NCBI GenBank assembly: GCA_037349315.1
Contig: JBAIAC010000033.1
Location: 15,332,001 to 15,396,000 of the forward strand
Length of the DNA stretch: 64,000 bases
Direction of reading: 5' to 3'
Origin: Chelydra serpentina
Lineage: Eukaryota; Chordata; Testudines; Chelydridae
The notes under the pieces were generated by a model. The model did not search any database, had not been told where the DNA came from, and saw nothing but the letters and a program-made list of their open reading frames with translations. A program made the translations under genes and the position numbers. Of the stretch, positions 1 through 12,404 are shown one piece after another (within the stretch, counting starts at the first letter, position 1; every line of letters begins with the position of its first letter).

Positions 1-3000
1 CAAACTGACAGTTCTGCTCCAGATAGCTTATAGGACAAGAGACAACAGATTGGCACAGACAGACCGGCAGAGAATACATGCTGTACACACCTCTTGTATG
101 TCCATCTACTCCTGTAATGCAGTTTTTGTTCTTTTTTAAAATCACATGAAACTTTCTGATAAAAAGATAATTTAATTTTTCAGGGAGTCGTTGTCCCCCT
201 TTCCGCCCCCCCCCCCTGCATTTCAGACATGAGTCAATTTCAGACGGAAAACAGGATAACCGTTAAGTCATAGAGGAATGAGGTTTAAAAAAAATCCAAT
301 TAGAAACATTTCAGCAATTGCTGTCTACAAACATTAATCATCAAGAGAAAAGAATGTAGCTATCTCCCACTACTTACACTTCTCTACCCTTCTGCCCTCA
401 ATAGCTCCTCCTTCCCCTTCCAAATTCTTGGTCCCCTCATACCAACACAAATCCATTCCCCTTTTTCTTGGCCTCCTTCCCCTTCCCTCTGGTGACTTCT
501 GGTCTCCCTTTTTTTGCCATCCTTTTTATTTCTTGAAACTTTCCTTGTTACCACCTCCAGCCCTTTCACCCATTTTATTCAAACGTGACACCCCTTATCT
601 ACCCTCTTCCCTCTGGAATTCACACACTATCTCAAAAAAGATCATTGCCATCCACAACCTTTTTTTCTTATCTTGCTCTATCCATCTCCTGGCACAATGA
701 TTAGGTAAAGGGATAGCAGGAATAGTTGGGTTTTTTTTTTAATAAACTGATTGTATGCTTATCTCCTTTATAAGATACTTGTTCACTTAAATTTTTCTTT
801 GGGGCAGGGACTGTGTCTAATGTCTCGTTTGGAAAGCACCTACCACATTCTGGGGAGCATCGTCATGCAGATGATACTTAATAATGAACATCTGAGTGAA
901 TAGTGGATCTGGTGCATCTGATTTTTAATGTCAACATGAAGCCGCACAGTTAAACCTACTGCTAGCATAATGAAGCAACAATACACAAATTAAACAAAAA
1001 TAATTCAGATACCACACAGCAGATTTTTGTTTTCTAGTAAGAAGCTGGCTAATACACTTTTAGCACCCTTTATAATGAAGCATTGACAAAAATATTGCAG
1101 CTCTTCATTTCCCACTCCTTAAACAGAGAGAAAAATCTCTAAAATATGTAGAGACATGTAACAGCTATAAAATATGTAGAATCAGTAACGGCTATAAAAA
1201 AGGTTGCTGCTTTAGGAGGAATATTAGAGATGTACTTGAGTTGGAACAGAACATTCACCATCCCTATTTGTTCATGGGAAATAGGAAGAGTTCCACTTTT
1301 ACACAGCTGAGCTGATTACATTTTACTGCCCATTTAACAAAAAGATACCAACAGTAAATCCACAGTATTTCTATAAACATTTGACGTTTTAGCCAGTACA
1401 TCGTCCTACCATTGCTACTGTGCATTGACTCTGATTTTATCAGCGCTAAATGAATGGCAATTAATGTATTTTGGGCCTCATTCTAAAAAGGTGATGAGTT
1501 TTCTTAATTCTGACTGACTTCAGTATCATGGGAGGTGCTCTGAAACTGGCAAGATTGGCACCTTAAAATATTATGATACAGTTCCTAAAGAGATGAAGTA
1601 TTATATACAGCTGAAAATTGATAAAACACCTGCATTTCATTCCAATTATGTATATGTAATTACCAATAACATGATCATTGCTAAGGCAATTGGATTTTGA
1701 GTACCTCACTCAAATCTTAAAGTCGTCTTTATTCAAGGAATAAAACAAGTTTTACAAAGCAACTTCATTTTCACAGAGCAAATCATTATTTGAAGCTTGG
1801 GATATGTCACATCATATTGTGTCCGTAATATCTTAAGTTACTTGACATAAAACAATGCACTGTGCCTAATATAGTGAACTTCAGCAAAGCATGATTTTCA
1901 GATATGAAGCTTTTAAAAATGCCTGCATGTTGCACAAGAGTCTGTCGGAAGCACTCGTTTTTTATACTGTAAATCATTTCTTTAGTGTTTTTTTAAGAGG
2001 AATTAGATTTATGTCTTCAGACCTTTGTTTTAGCTAAACAAGCATACATCACAATAAAATTAGAAGTGAAGAGCATTTTAAGGTTCACAGTTGTCCGGGG
2101 TGGGTTGTGAGCATTGACTTCACCTTCATGTTATTCTATCTAATAAAAATCAGGCTTTTAAATGGTTCTTGTATCAGTGTATAGTGATTCAGACTGGATG
2201 TAACAGTTTGAAAAAGAATACATTAATATCCATGTAATTAGCAACATCAACACTTTCCATGGAAGGTCTGTTCTGGATGGAAGATCTGTAAACCTTACTC
2301 ATGTGAGTAATCAACTACTTCCAAGGAACGATTTGACGACCTGTTTCACTAAAGCACCTCTGCATGTGGTTATGTCCCATTAAAGTCAAAGGGACTTAAA
2401 GACATACTTAAAATGAAGCACATGCTTTGCTGAGTAGGAATGATTGCTGGAATGCTGCTTGAGTAGATTAGAATTACTCATTTGAATGAGATTTGCAAGA
2501 TTGGAACTTTAGGTATTGAAAGTGCATTTAAAAGAATATATTTTACAACCTTCTTGTGGTTTATGGAATACTTTACACTATTTGCATATTGAAAAATTTA
2601 ATGCAGCGTGTAAACTGAGTGCCAAAGCATAGTAGTTAGCATTACAGGGAATTATTAAATGCAAACATGGAAATTAGTAGGAAACTGTTCTTAGCCTTAG
2701 GAAATATAGTCAGGTATAATAAAAGATGCTTACTATCACAAACCTCATAAGAAAATCGCTCTCCTTCTTTCTTCTGCTCAGTGGATTGCAAGTCAAAGGC
2801 ATTGGACAAAGACATGACACATTACAGACAAAGCACAAGGCACATTTTCTACAGAATTATGTAGATGCAAACAAAACAAACTGATACAAAAAACCAAAAC
2901 AAAATATATTCTGATACGAACATTAAAATAAAGCTGGCACTATAGAATGCAACATAAAACATCCAATATTGGTTGAACTTTACAGATCATTAGCATGTTT

Positions 3001-3230
3001 CTATGAAAATGCATTACTTGTTTCCCCAGACATTCCCAGTGCATCATATAGTTATCACATGGCATTGCTTTTAAATAAAATATTATATTTTTTTCAAACT
3101 CTGTAATGTCTTATTTTTACATTTTGATTTTCTTGGCAAGCAGAAGCAAAGGCTGTGGATAGGTTGTGAACATACCGCTAATGATCTCTAAGTAGCTGTG
3201 CAGTGAATGCAGGGAATTAAAACCACCTAC
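1..3230 (-). other. UNC13C: UNC13C intron downstream of exon F (partial)
   Basis: AT-rich intronic DNA on the transcript's 3' side of exon F. The part near 360-895 is a LINE-derived relic listed separately. I see no exon, RNA gene or recognisable repeat in 900-3230, apart from short simple runs. Confidence 0.85.
360..895 (+). repeat. Degraded non-LTR LINE 3' region (L2/L3-like)
   Basis: A pyrimidine-rich stretch is followed by the 3'-UTR-like string GGGGCAGGGACTGTGTCT and a TTAATAATGAA tail. This layout recurs at 23825, 35060 and 48770 in the window and resembles the 3' ends of L2/L3-type LINEs in amniotes. No intact frame. Class assignment is by pattern memory. Confidence 0.4.
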
Positions 3231-3308
3231 CTCTTTTCCTCCCATAGACTCAAACATTTTCTCGAGCTGGACTCGCAACTGCTGGATATTGTTCATCAAG
3301 ATACAGGG
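3231..3308 (-). CDS. UNC13C: UNC13C coding exon F (MUN domain), most downstream exon in window
   Basis: The exon is 78 bp, 26 whole codons, between acceptor TTTATTTATAG above 3308 and donor GTAGGT below 3231. It reads [15 protein letters not shown] then [11 protein letters not shown], essentially identical to the vertebrate UNC13C segment (ESMGGKE; UNC13A and B have EAMGGKE). The open frame continues into the intron for about 38 more codons without a stop, but that extension (VGGFNSLHS and on) is not family sequence and begins at a canonical donor, so it is intron. The next exon, expected to begin with Leu-Asp, is not found between 1 and 3230. Confidence 0.95.
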
Positions 3309-4776
3309 CTATAAATAAAGTACAGCATGTATTGTTATATGAACAAACAGATACAAACAAACTAAAACATAACAGTTGAGAATGGCCAAAAAAGTATAAG
3401 TGAAGTGATTCAAGATTGCAATATCTGGTTCTGTTTTGCTGGAAATCAATCTTCCTATTTCAGCATAAAACGGATACATTTATGTACTACATTTGAGATC
3501 TCAGCATATGAATAAATCAGGCAATTCTATAACAAACTCTAAATTATTCCACAGGTGAACAATTCTGCAGTACTTTAAAAGTGCTTTAATAATCTAATCA
3601 ATATTAGTCGCATAAACATGCCGTCATATTTTATTTTTAAAATACTATTGTTTAAAATTTTCACTTAAGCCACAGTCTTTTTCAAACTGTATGCCAAAAA
3701 TCGAGGGAATCACACTGCAAAAGATAGCAAGTGCCAGATACAGAGATTAAATTAAGCGGATTATTTTGGAATTATGCAAAAAAGGTTCTACTACGGGGGC
3801 TTTGTAAATTCGTACGGCTTTATTCACTACTTTGTAATGTAAAAAAACATCTTGATAATAGAATTCTGTTTTGGTAGGATTACTGTTCCAGTGCATCTGC
3901 ACATTACGTTCAAACCTTCAAGAAATGAATTTCTATAATGCATCTACACTTAAACCTCACAAGACGACGACGGGTGCTGAAGTGATAACAGCAACCCACA
4001 TACATTTAAAACCCTTTTAGTTGGTAATGCAGCTCACTGTTGTCTGAAACATGGTTTGAGTAGACTTTAGTGTTCAGAAGAGCATTTAAATAATTCAGCA
4101 TCCTACTCTATAAAATCTAAGGGAACTCGGGGTCAGAAAGGAAAAGGAAACTGGAAGAAAAAAATAGAAGATCCTTATCTAGTATTCTTAACCCTTTCAT
4201 CACTCATCCTCGATAAAGTACACTACATTTTAGCACACTGTCCTGAGATTCTCATCTCTCTTCCTCCCCCAACAAGTGACTTGACCTCATGTAACTATTG
4301 AACCATCCTCCCCATCCCTGCCCACAAGAGGCAGCCACCCTATCCCCTTTATGTCCTGCTTCTTTTTCTATCTGCTATTGATGCTGGATGCTTAAGGATT
4401 GGGTCAGAAAGAATGTGAAAGAGGGCACTCAGCCCCAGTGAATTAGGGCATCTTGGATTACATTCCAGACAAAAGACCCCACCCCTAATTAGTTCCCCTA
4501 GGAAATAAACCTGCAAACCCTTGAAAATAGCCAGTTTCTATAGTGAATTATGTTTATTACATCCGTGCCAACCAAGAATGTAGCCCCTTTGTTCTAGGCA
4601 GTGCACAAACACAGAGTACTAGAGTCTGTCGTATCTTAAGGTTAGGATACTGCTGTGGTTGATATTTCCATAAAAGCATAAGCAAAGCAACAGGCTGTTA
4701 AAAGGCTGTTGACATTTCCTGGAAAATGTGAGAAACATTAATTTTAGAAATAATTCTGCTTATATATAGCCTAGTT

Positions 4777-5253
4777 CAGTGGTTCTTCAGCTGACATCTG
4801 TGGAACATGTGTGTCCAGGGAGCTACATCTGTTGTAATGGGGAAGCGTGACCAATCAAAACAGCGGGTAACCATCTCTGCCATCCAAGAAATTCCAGTTA
4901 CTTGTGCATCAGTCTTCAAAAGAGCTCCACTGCTCATATTGCTCATATTGCTGAATGGGAACTAAAATTTGTTAATGAACCTTTCATTGTTGGGCACCCT
5001 TTGGTAAATATTTAACCGTGATCAAATCTGCAGATTACAGGGGCTCCTGTGAAGTTACATTGCTCTGGCTTCGGCTTCAGCCCCAAGTGGCAGAGCTCAG
5101 GGCCTTCGGCTTCAGCCCCATGCAATAGGGCTTCAGCTTTCTACCCTGGGACCCTGGATCCCAGCGAGTCTAATGCTGGCCCTGCTTGGTGGCCCCCCTG
5201 AAACTTGCTCATGGCCCCCCAGGGTGCCCTGGACCCCTGGTTGAGAACCACTG
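4777..5253. mobile_element. Non-autonomous hAT relic (Charlie/MER-like ends)
   Basis: The left end CAGTGGTTCTTCA and right end TGGTTGAGAACCACTG form an imperfect terminal inverted repeat of the CAGNGGTTCTCAA type used by hAT-Charlie elements. The interior has repeated GGCTTCGGCTTCAGCCCC units. Flanking octamers (gcctagtt, ttgtaaac) do not match, so the target duplication has decayed or one end is displaced. Confidence 0.65.
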
Positions 5254-5379
5254 TTGTAAACAACTGCCAATGCTCTTGGCAATAAAGGAAGAGAGAAGCT
5301 AAATACAAAAACAAGTATCAGGTGAATTGTTCTTAATGAGACCGTTTTCAAAGTTTCTGCTGAGATCATATTGCTCATT

Positions 5380-5455
5380 AAGGGCCTGATCCCGCACCTG
5401 TTAATTCACTGGCAAAATTTCCATTGACTTCAATGAGAGTAGATCTGAGGCTCAA
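5380..5455. repeat. Short ancient dispersed repeat with CATTGACTTCAATG core
   Basis: The segment GGCCTGATCCCGCAC...CCATTGACTTCAATGAGAG belongs to a short recurring theme. Related copies are near 13300-13378, 35575-35655, 42000-42050, 44638-44728, 49155-49225 and 60720-60750. No coding content. Confidence 0.5.
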
Positions 5456-6071
5456 AAATGTTCCCAGCTTATTGCACATGTTGAACCTTAGAGTTCTATT
5501 TATGGAAACTTAGAGGAGTCAGACAGTCAAACAGATCAACACACAAAACTGAATACCAAGCACAATGCATAAAACTGAAATATGATCATAAACAGTGACA
5601 GGCTGTGGGGAAATAGGATGATACATTTAATAAAGAAATATACACCATAGAAAATGTACAGCTATGTCTGTTTATTTGAAAAGTTTGCATGTAATTTTAT
5701 TGAATGGAATTAATAAAATGGTCCTAAAATAAATTTGATAACTTTGCACTTAACTACAATCATAAAGCAGTATTTACTTAAATATCTTATATCAAATGAA
5801 AGACAGGAGATGGCGTTTTGGTATAACTTGGGATCACCAGATCAAATGAAATGTCATTAATCTAGAAATATGAATTTCAAATAGATGATTTCTAATAAAA
5901 ATAAGTTATCTTTCCATAAAGTCATTTGTTGTAATCCTTTCTGCCTTTTCTCTGTTACAAAGCCATAATGAGATTAATCTTAGCCAAAGCCTTAGCAAAG
6001 ATTAGCGTTCCAGGGTGACTTCAGAAATCAATCACTTCAATGATTTAAAAAAATCCCATTGGATAGACTAA

Positions 6072-6362
6072 GGGCTGGTCCACACTAACTCCCCAGTTCG
6101 AACTAAGATACGCAACTTCAGCTACGTGAATAACGTAGCTGAAGTCGAAGTATCTTAGTTCGAACTAAAAGGTACTTACCGCGGGTCCACACGCGGCAGG
6201 CAGGCTCCCCCGTCGACTCCGCGTACTCCTCTCGCGGAGCAGGAGTACCGGTGTCGACGGTGAGCACTTCCGGGATCAATTTATCGCATCTAGACAAGAC
6301 GCAATAAATCGATCCCAGAAGATCGATTGCTTCCCGCCGAACCGGGAAGTATAGACGTACCC
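6072..6362 (+). mobile_element. PIF/Harbinger-type MITE, copy 1
   Basis: A 291-bp element flanked by 3-bp TAA duplications (6069-6071, 6363-6365). Ends are GGGCTGGTCCACACT and, reverse-complemented, GGGTACGTCTATACT. It contains two internal palindromes: one around AGCTACGTGAATAACGTAGCT, and a second around a GATCGATTTATCGC-like arm paired across TCTAGACAAGA. TWA target sites and the absence of coding point to a Harbinger MITE. Copies 2 and 3 are at 14646 and 17316. Confidence 0.85.
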
Positions 6363-7351
6363 TAAGAGGCAACACAAACAGTGAGATCTGATGACCTAAC
6401 ATTAAGTATCAGAATCCATTCATTGTAGAACACAGTTAATTTGATTTAATGCTAGGATTAATTTGAAATGAACTGTAAGTATAATACTACAAATCTTAAT
6501 TCATTTGCACACTACACGTAAAGTGCAATTGTCTATGGCAACATGTTGGGCCAAACCCATATATAAACAACCATCTGGAGCAGGGCTGGATGACTGACAG
6601 ACACATGGGGTCGAGGGGAGGGATAAGCAGGGGATGCATTCACTCCCACATCATGGGAGATACTCTGGCCCAAGGTATTTTCAGCTCAGTGGCTCCTGTG
6701 GGAGGTAGGGAGAATCTGTGTAAAGACACACAACACTGGCATGTGTCTATCTAGATCTACACTGATTGCTTATTTCTGCTACTTATGGGAATAGCTCACA
6801 AAATGAAGAACCTTGACTGAACCATGAAAATGCCCTGCTGGGCAAACTTATGACAACATGGTATTCTGGTATGTTGTGAACTGACTAACTGCGTTTCTTG
6901 GAATTATTACAGTATTGACTGCCAAGCCTGGCCTGCTGCTTAGTGTCTTCTTTCTGATGCAAGCAAGATTTAAGTATTGCCAGATGCAAAATGTGTGGAA
7001 ATCTCCTTATGTATGTCTTTTTCAATATGTTTTCTGTAGGGGCTCCAAGGATGAAGATATTTGAAGTAGAAAGGGAGTCTGAAATATGACACATCCATAT
7101 GAATAACATTCATTCCCTTGTAGAAATATTTATATAAAACCACTGCCTAAAGTTACAGGTTTCTAAACTCTCTCATTACTCAGTTTTATTTATTGACATT
7201 ATATTAAATGTAACTGCATAGTAAGCAGAGTATATACAAGTCTTTTTCCCACCATACGTATCTCTGCGGTTTGGCAGAAAAATTAATATTTCAAATATTG
7301 TGTGTTGTGTTTAGAAGAGGAAGGAACCAAGGACTGTTTCTCTTTAGCTAT

Positions 7352-7476
7352 TAGAGAAACAAGGTGGGTGAGGTAATATCTTTTATTGGACCAACTTCTG
7401 TTGGTGAGAGAGACAAGCTTTCAAGCTTACACAGAGCTCTTCTTCAGGGCTGGAAAATGTACACTGCGTACAGCTA
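7352..7476 (-). mobile_element. Short Penelope-like repeat with hammerhead-like core
   Basis: A 125-bp insertion flanked by the 9-bp direct repeat TTTAGCTAT (7343-7351 and 7477-7485). On the minus strand it carries CTGAAGA (7447-7441), then a short stem arm GAGCT, a loop, a complementary arm, then GAAAGCTTG. CTGANGA ... GAAA is the conserved hammerhead ribozyme core, a known feature of Penelope-like retroelement terminal repeats. One extra A follows the core here. Assignment to Penelope-like elements is inference from this motif and the duplication length. Confidence 0.55.
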
Positions 7477-9109
7477 TTTAGCTATAACATATTTCTGATT
7501 TCTTTTGCTGTATATGCTGGTGACCTTTGGATTGTGATAATATCACGCTCCGGTGACAACGAAAACTTCAGGGTTTTTGAACAACAGCTTTTCATTCTCT
7601 CAAAATCATTTACTTTAGCTTAGTTTAGGATGTTGGGCCCAGTCCTGTCAGAAGCCAGGATTCTCCTCCAAGGTGCTAAACACCCTTAAGATGTCTAGAC
7701 TTTAATGGGAGTTGATGTGCAAACAGCCTCACACAACGCCCACCCCATTCAGGGACTATTTGCTGGGACCAGTCCTTCTGCGCTCTGGGAGGATTTTCCT
7801 GTGTTCTGAGTTTCATGTGAGTGCTCTCTATTTGTCCTTTGCCAGTCCCCTGCAGTGCCAAATAGGACAACTTGGATGCTGTGGCTGGTGGCTAATAGCT
7901 CTGCTCCCTCTTTGGAAGGGACTGGAAGAGGGTTATTTACTGCAGGACTTTCCTGGCTTTCAGCATCATTTTGCTGAGCTGTCTCTCCCCCCGCCCCCGC
8001 CCCCGCAGTGGTTCCTGCACATCCGAATTTGTTATTGCTATGACCAGGTGTTCTGTGAGCTTTGAATTTCAACTGATCACCTTTTAGAGGTTGAGAAAGG
8101 ATTCTCCAGGACTATAGACTAGCCATTCAGTCTGGGATTTTCTATCTTCCCAGAGCACAAGCAAGGCCCAATCTCTTGGGGCTGGAGAAACACTGTCCCT
8201 TTATAGCTATGTATTTGTCCCAAACATTGCTGTTGGTCCAGGAACAATTAACATAATCCCATACCTGTGCATAAAGATGTGACAGGATAAGGCCAGGTCC
8301 TGCACATGAGTTTGACTGGGTTTGAACCTAAATATACAGACAGAATGAGGTACTGATTGGGTTGCACCTCAGTTAGGTAGTACACAGTTATGGCATGTGC
8401 CAACTCCTGCTGTGGTACTCGTTGGGCAAGGCCCAGCAAGGACTTTCCTGGGTGTATTGGTCTTGATGGTACAGTAGTGACACTATACACTGCGTTTGCC
8501 GTGGGGGTGTTCCTTGGTTATGTTAAGTTGTTAATATTATTGTGACTCTTATTTAACTGCACTGTCTGTGTCTCATTTACTGCTGTGTCCGTCGGGCTTG
8601 TTATTCAAGAATTTTCTGCAGCCAACAAGACTGCACAATAGTTTACTATTCTTTTTCACTACAGCATGGACAAGGAGTAGATGGGTGGAGGTGAGGATGT
8701 GTCATATTACATTCATTTATCATTTATTGGGATTTAGGAGAGAATATATGATTCTGTCACACACAAAAACTTCCTTAATTTAGAGCTAAGGTTTTTGGGT
8801 GCAAATCCCCATCAACGTAATCACTTCAAATATAGGAAATTACCAGTTTCTTCCACACTTCTCTGTGCATAGTATTTCTCTCTTTAATATTCATTTCCCC
8901 TTTCCTTTCCCCACCCCCATCAGTTGTTACATTACAATGTAAGCTATCAAGGAAAATAGGTTATCCTCTGGGAAAAACCTCCCATTTTCCATTCATTTTC
9001 TTGCAATAAAAATGATCATATTTCCAGTAAATATAATAAGACCTCTAAGTGCACCTTTTAAAGACAGAGATATCAGAAATAATATTAGTATTTTTAAAAT
9101 TTTACTTAC

Positions 9110-9187
9110 CAAAATGTCTTTATCACAGTATGAACTGAAGTCATTTGAAATAATTGCAGCATACTGAAGAAGCACTTTGTTGATAGT
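9110..9187 (-). CDS. UNC13C: UNC13C coding exon E (MUN domain)
   Basis: The exon is 78 bp (26 whole codons) between acceptor TTCCACCCCAG and donor GTAAGT. It reads [15 protein letters not shown] then [23 protein letters not shown] is the UNC13C form (UNC13A has TISNVLLQYADI). The C-terminal DKDIL replaces the charged DKEN/V or KEKEK/V seen just before PCILMNN in other family members. It sits right at the exon boundary, where the family is already variable in length and sequence. All codons are open and both splice sites are strong, so I read this as normal divergence. Confidence 0.95.
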
Positions 9188-10444
9188 CTGGGGTGGAAAA
9201 GGAAATGTTTAATTGAGATATATAATCATTTAACAGTCTCTGAAGAATTGTAAGTAAAAATACAAAATAGTATTCAAGTGAAAGTGGAGGCATGTTTTCA
9301 AAGCAGATAATATTTGTAAATGATAGAAAATTGTTCTGGATTAAATTTACAAAATTTTAGTTTGCATTTGCTTAGAAAATTGGAAAGGTCACATTTTAAA
9401 TCCCTTCACAATAGATAATGTTTCTTTTTTAATGGATTGTAATTTTCTATAACAGAAACACTTTGCATTTAGTTATACTGACACTGAGAAGTAAGAACAT
9501 TGAGGGGCTCTAGTTTGTGCATTGAGTGACATATACTAAGCAGAACGTTAGTGAGCTCAAAATCCTCTAGGGTGACAACCTACAGATTAAAATATAATGG
9601 AAAAATAGGAACCAAAGCAGCAATGTTTAAACCCCAGCAATGTGAATTTAATCCTCAACGATCACGTGAATATATACTTTGTTTACAGACTGAGAAAAGT
9701 TGTGATGAAAGCACAGAATTATGTGTAAATACAAACTATTTCATAGCCCTTGGCACTGTAATGGAATTCTAAAGCTTGCAAGAGTGTGGCAATCCAAGTA
9801 GAAAGTTGGCCTAATGCAATGTTCAATTTTATCAAACAGCAGATTAATAGTCTAGAAAAAATAGGTGGCTGATACCAGCTGTTCAAACTTGCCTTCAAAC
9901 ATTACTTTTGGCCTTTTACATAGAGAAAATTACTTTTGGCCTTTACCTGAAGTGTGATATTTCACTTCCACACAACACCACATTTTCCAGATAGGTTTAT
10001 TATAACTATAGTTAAAGCTCTATAACAAACACTGCTTTTCAAGTATATATACAGTGATCACCCTGTATTAGCAGTATTACCTGTACTTCCTAGTAGTTAT
10101 TATTCTGGGTGTTAAGGAAAATACTGTAAATACTCTGGTGATATTATTTAATTATCTAAGGCAACTGGCAAGTTTTTAAGGCCGAACCCTGTAAACTCAG
10201 CTGTTAATACATGCAGAAGGTTAGAACTTGACACACAAGGTCTCAGCAGTGGAGTCTATTTTCAAAAGAAAAACATGTTTAATCTTTGGCATTCAGAAAA
10301 ATAAACATGTTTATGGTCTAAAACTTGTGACTCAGACCATAGAACCCAGAAATAACCTTAGGTTAACAAACAAAAGAAATGGCAGGTGAATAGCAGATGA
10401 CGTAGCTTAATCACTTATGGTATTTTGAGAAACATAATGAGCAA

Positions 10445-10683
10445 AAGAAGAATATCTAGCTCTTGTATAGTGCTTTTCATCAACAGATCTCAAAGTGGTT
10501 TACAAAGGAGACAACCATTATTACCCCCATTTTACAGATGGGGAAACTGAGGCACAAAGCGGTGAAATGACTTGCCCAGGGTCACCTAACAATGTAGTGG
10601 CAGCTGGATTTAGAAACTGGGAATAGGACCTAAGTCTTCTGAATCCTGGTCCAGTTCTCTATCCACTAGGCCTTGCTTCCTGT
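10445..10683 (+). repeat. MIR / CORE-SINE
   Basis: Contains the diagnostic MIR centre: CCCATTTTACAGATGGGGAA, then CTGAGGCACAAAG, then CTTGCCCAGGGTCACC. Well preserved, plus orientation, antisense to UNC13C. Confidence 0.9.
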
Positions 10684-11681
10684 CTCCCCTTCCAAAGCAA
10701 AGTCCACAGCTGGGAGCTCTGGGGAGGAAAGACCTATGAGAATTCCCTCCTAGAGTTCTTCCCCCATCATGCACTGCCAAATAGGCCACAGGGCCTGCTC
10801 CCTAGCCCTGCAGATCCTAGGGGATCAGTTGGAAATGAGGGTCTTTGTCATAGCACTGGCTCTGGCCCCTGATGGCCCTTGCTATCTGGCAATTCTATGG
10901 GATTGCTTTAACAAGTATAGAAGGTCATATCCTCTTCTGTGCTGAGCTGGTGATGGATGCCGTTGGGGTGTGGTAAGGTGGCGCCAAGTAAATTTTCCTC
11001 TCTCCAAACCTGGGGTTCTGGCCCCCCAGTCCCGACATATTCCTATCATGCATTCCCCATTCCTGACATTCCCCTTACATCAGAAGTAAGGGGAGTAAGT
11101 GGTGTAAAGTCAGCTATGCCTGCTTTATGCCAACTTAGGACATCCCCATTCTGGGGAATGTTTAGAAGCCTTTTTAGAGCTGGTTTAGGTCCCTTTAAGC
11201 TGCTCTGAAGATTAAAAAAAGGTCTTAGCAGGGGCCAAGGATCTGGCTCAAAATGTTGGAAGGATACTGTATAGCTAGAAATATTGTACAATAAAGTAGG
11301 TTAAGAAATCCTGGCTGATAGACCTTAAGCAGGGAGTATTTATCAGTGGTGAAACCTTAAAATGGAGAAAGAGAGGGCAACACAAGATCCTACAGAGATC
11401 AGCACTTTTCAGTGTATTCTTTAGCAATCCACAGAAAACGGAAAATCGTTGATTTTAAGTGACATCAGGGAATGAGAGATGAATGGGTCTTCAAGAAAAG
11501 CTTGTAAATTCACCAAGCTTCCAATACTGATGGATAGTTTGCCCTGCTAGGCTGTAAGACCAACATGCTGATGAGGTGGCAGAACAACAAACAAACAAAA
11601 ACTCTGGAGGGGCTTCAACCAACAATGCTTTGGTGCCAAAACTATTCAGAACTAAGGCTCCAGATTTCTTCCAGCTATCCT

Positions 11682-12404
11682 CAGGGCTGGCTCCAGGCAC
11701 CAGCAAAACAAGCTGGTGCTTGGGGCGGCACATTTCTAGGGGCGGCATTCTGGCACCGGCAATGCCGCCCCTAGAAATGTGCCCCGGCCGCCACAGCTCA
11801 CCTCAGCTCTGCGCCGCCGGCTCAGCTTCTCCCGGAGCGGTGGCGCGCGAAACAGCTTTGCGCGCCGCCTCTCCCTCTCCCTCCCAGGCTTAAGAGCCTG
11901 GGAGGGAGGGGGAGAAGAGAACCCTAGTGGCCGCAACACTCGTCTCCCCCTCCCTCCCAGACATGCCACCCTCCCCGCCGGCGCTCCGGCCTGGGGAGAG
12001 CGGGGCCGCCGGCATGTCCCGCTCGCTCCCTGCCGGCCGGGGAGAGCGGGGCCGCCGGCATGCCCTGCTCGCTCCCCGCCAGTGCTCCGGCCGGGGAGAG
12101 CGGGGCAGCTTTGCTCCCCACTGGCCGGGGAGAGCGGGGCCCCGGGCATGCCCTGCTAGCTCCCCGCCGGCGCTCCGGCCGGGGAGAACGGGGCATCCGG
12201 CATGCCGCGCTCACTCCCCGCCGGCCGGGGAAAGCGGGGCCGCGGGCGGGCATGCCCCGCTCGCTACCTGCCGGTGGGGGAGCAGGGCCACAGGCAGAGA
12301 GGCGGCGGGGGGGGGGGCGGTGTTGTTTTTTTTGTTTCGGGGGTGGTGTTTGGGGTGGTGGTGTTTTTTTGCTTGGGGCGGCAAAAACATTAGAGCCGCC
12401 CCTG
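11682..12404. mobile_element. GC-rich non-autonomous hAT with internal minisatellite
   Basis: A 723-bp element with ends CAGGGCTGGCTC and GAGCCGCCCCTG. It is flanked by 8-bp duplications GCTATCCT / GCCATCCT (11674-11681, 12405-12412), seven of eight matching. Just inside the left end is a palindrome built on GGCGGCACATTTCTAGGGGC. The centre (about 11960-12265) is an irregular tandem array of CCGGCCGGGGAGAGCGGGGC plus GGCATGCC blocks, very rich in CpG. Open frames on both strands across it are composition artefacts. It is the only strongly CpG-rich patch in the window, 360 bp from exon D. Confidence 0.85.

Larger units (their letters stand above)
3309..9109 (-). other. UNC13C: UNC13C intron between exons E and F
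   Basis: A 5.8-kb intron. It carries a Charlie-like hAT relic (4777-5253), a Harbinger MITE (6072-6362) and a Penelope-like repeat (7352-7476). The remainder, including 3309-4776 and 7490-9109, shows only small chance ORFs and no structure I can name. Confidence 0.9.

Noticed and set aside
2745..2800. Minus-strand segment reading EQKKEGERFSYE after a CAG acceptor-like site
   Set aside because: It does not match the expected next UNC13C exon (Leu-Asp start), and the following GTTTGT is a poor donor.
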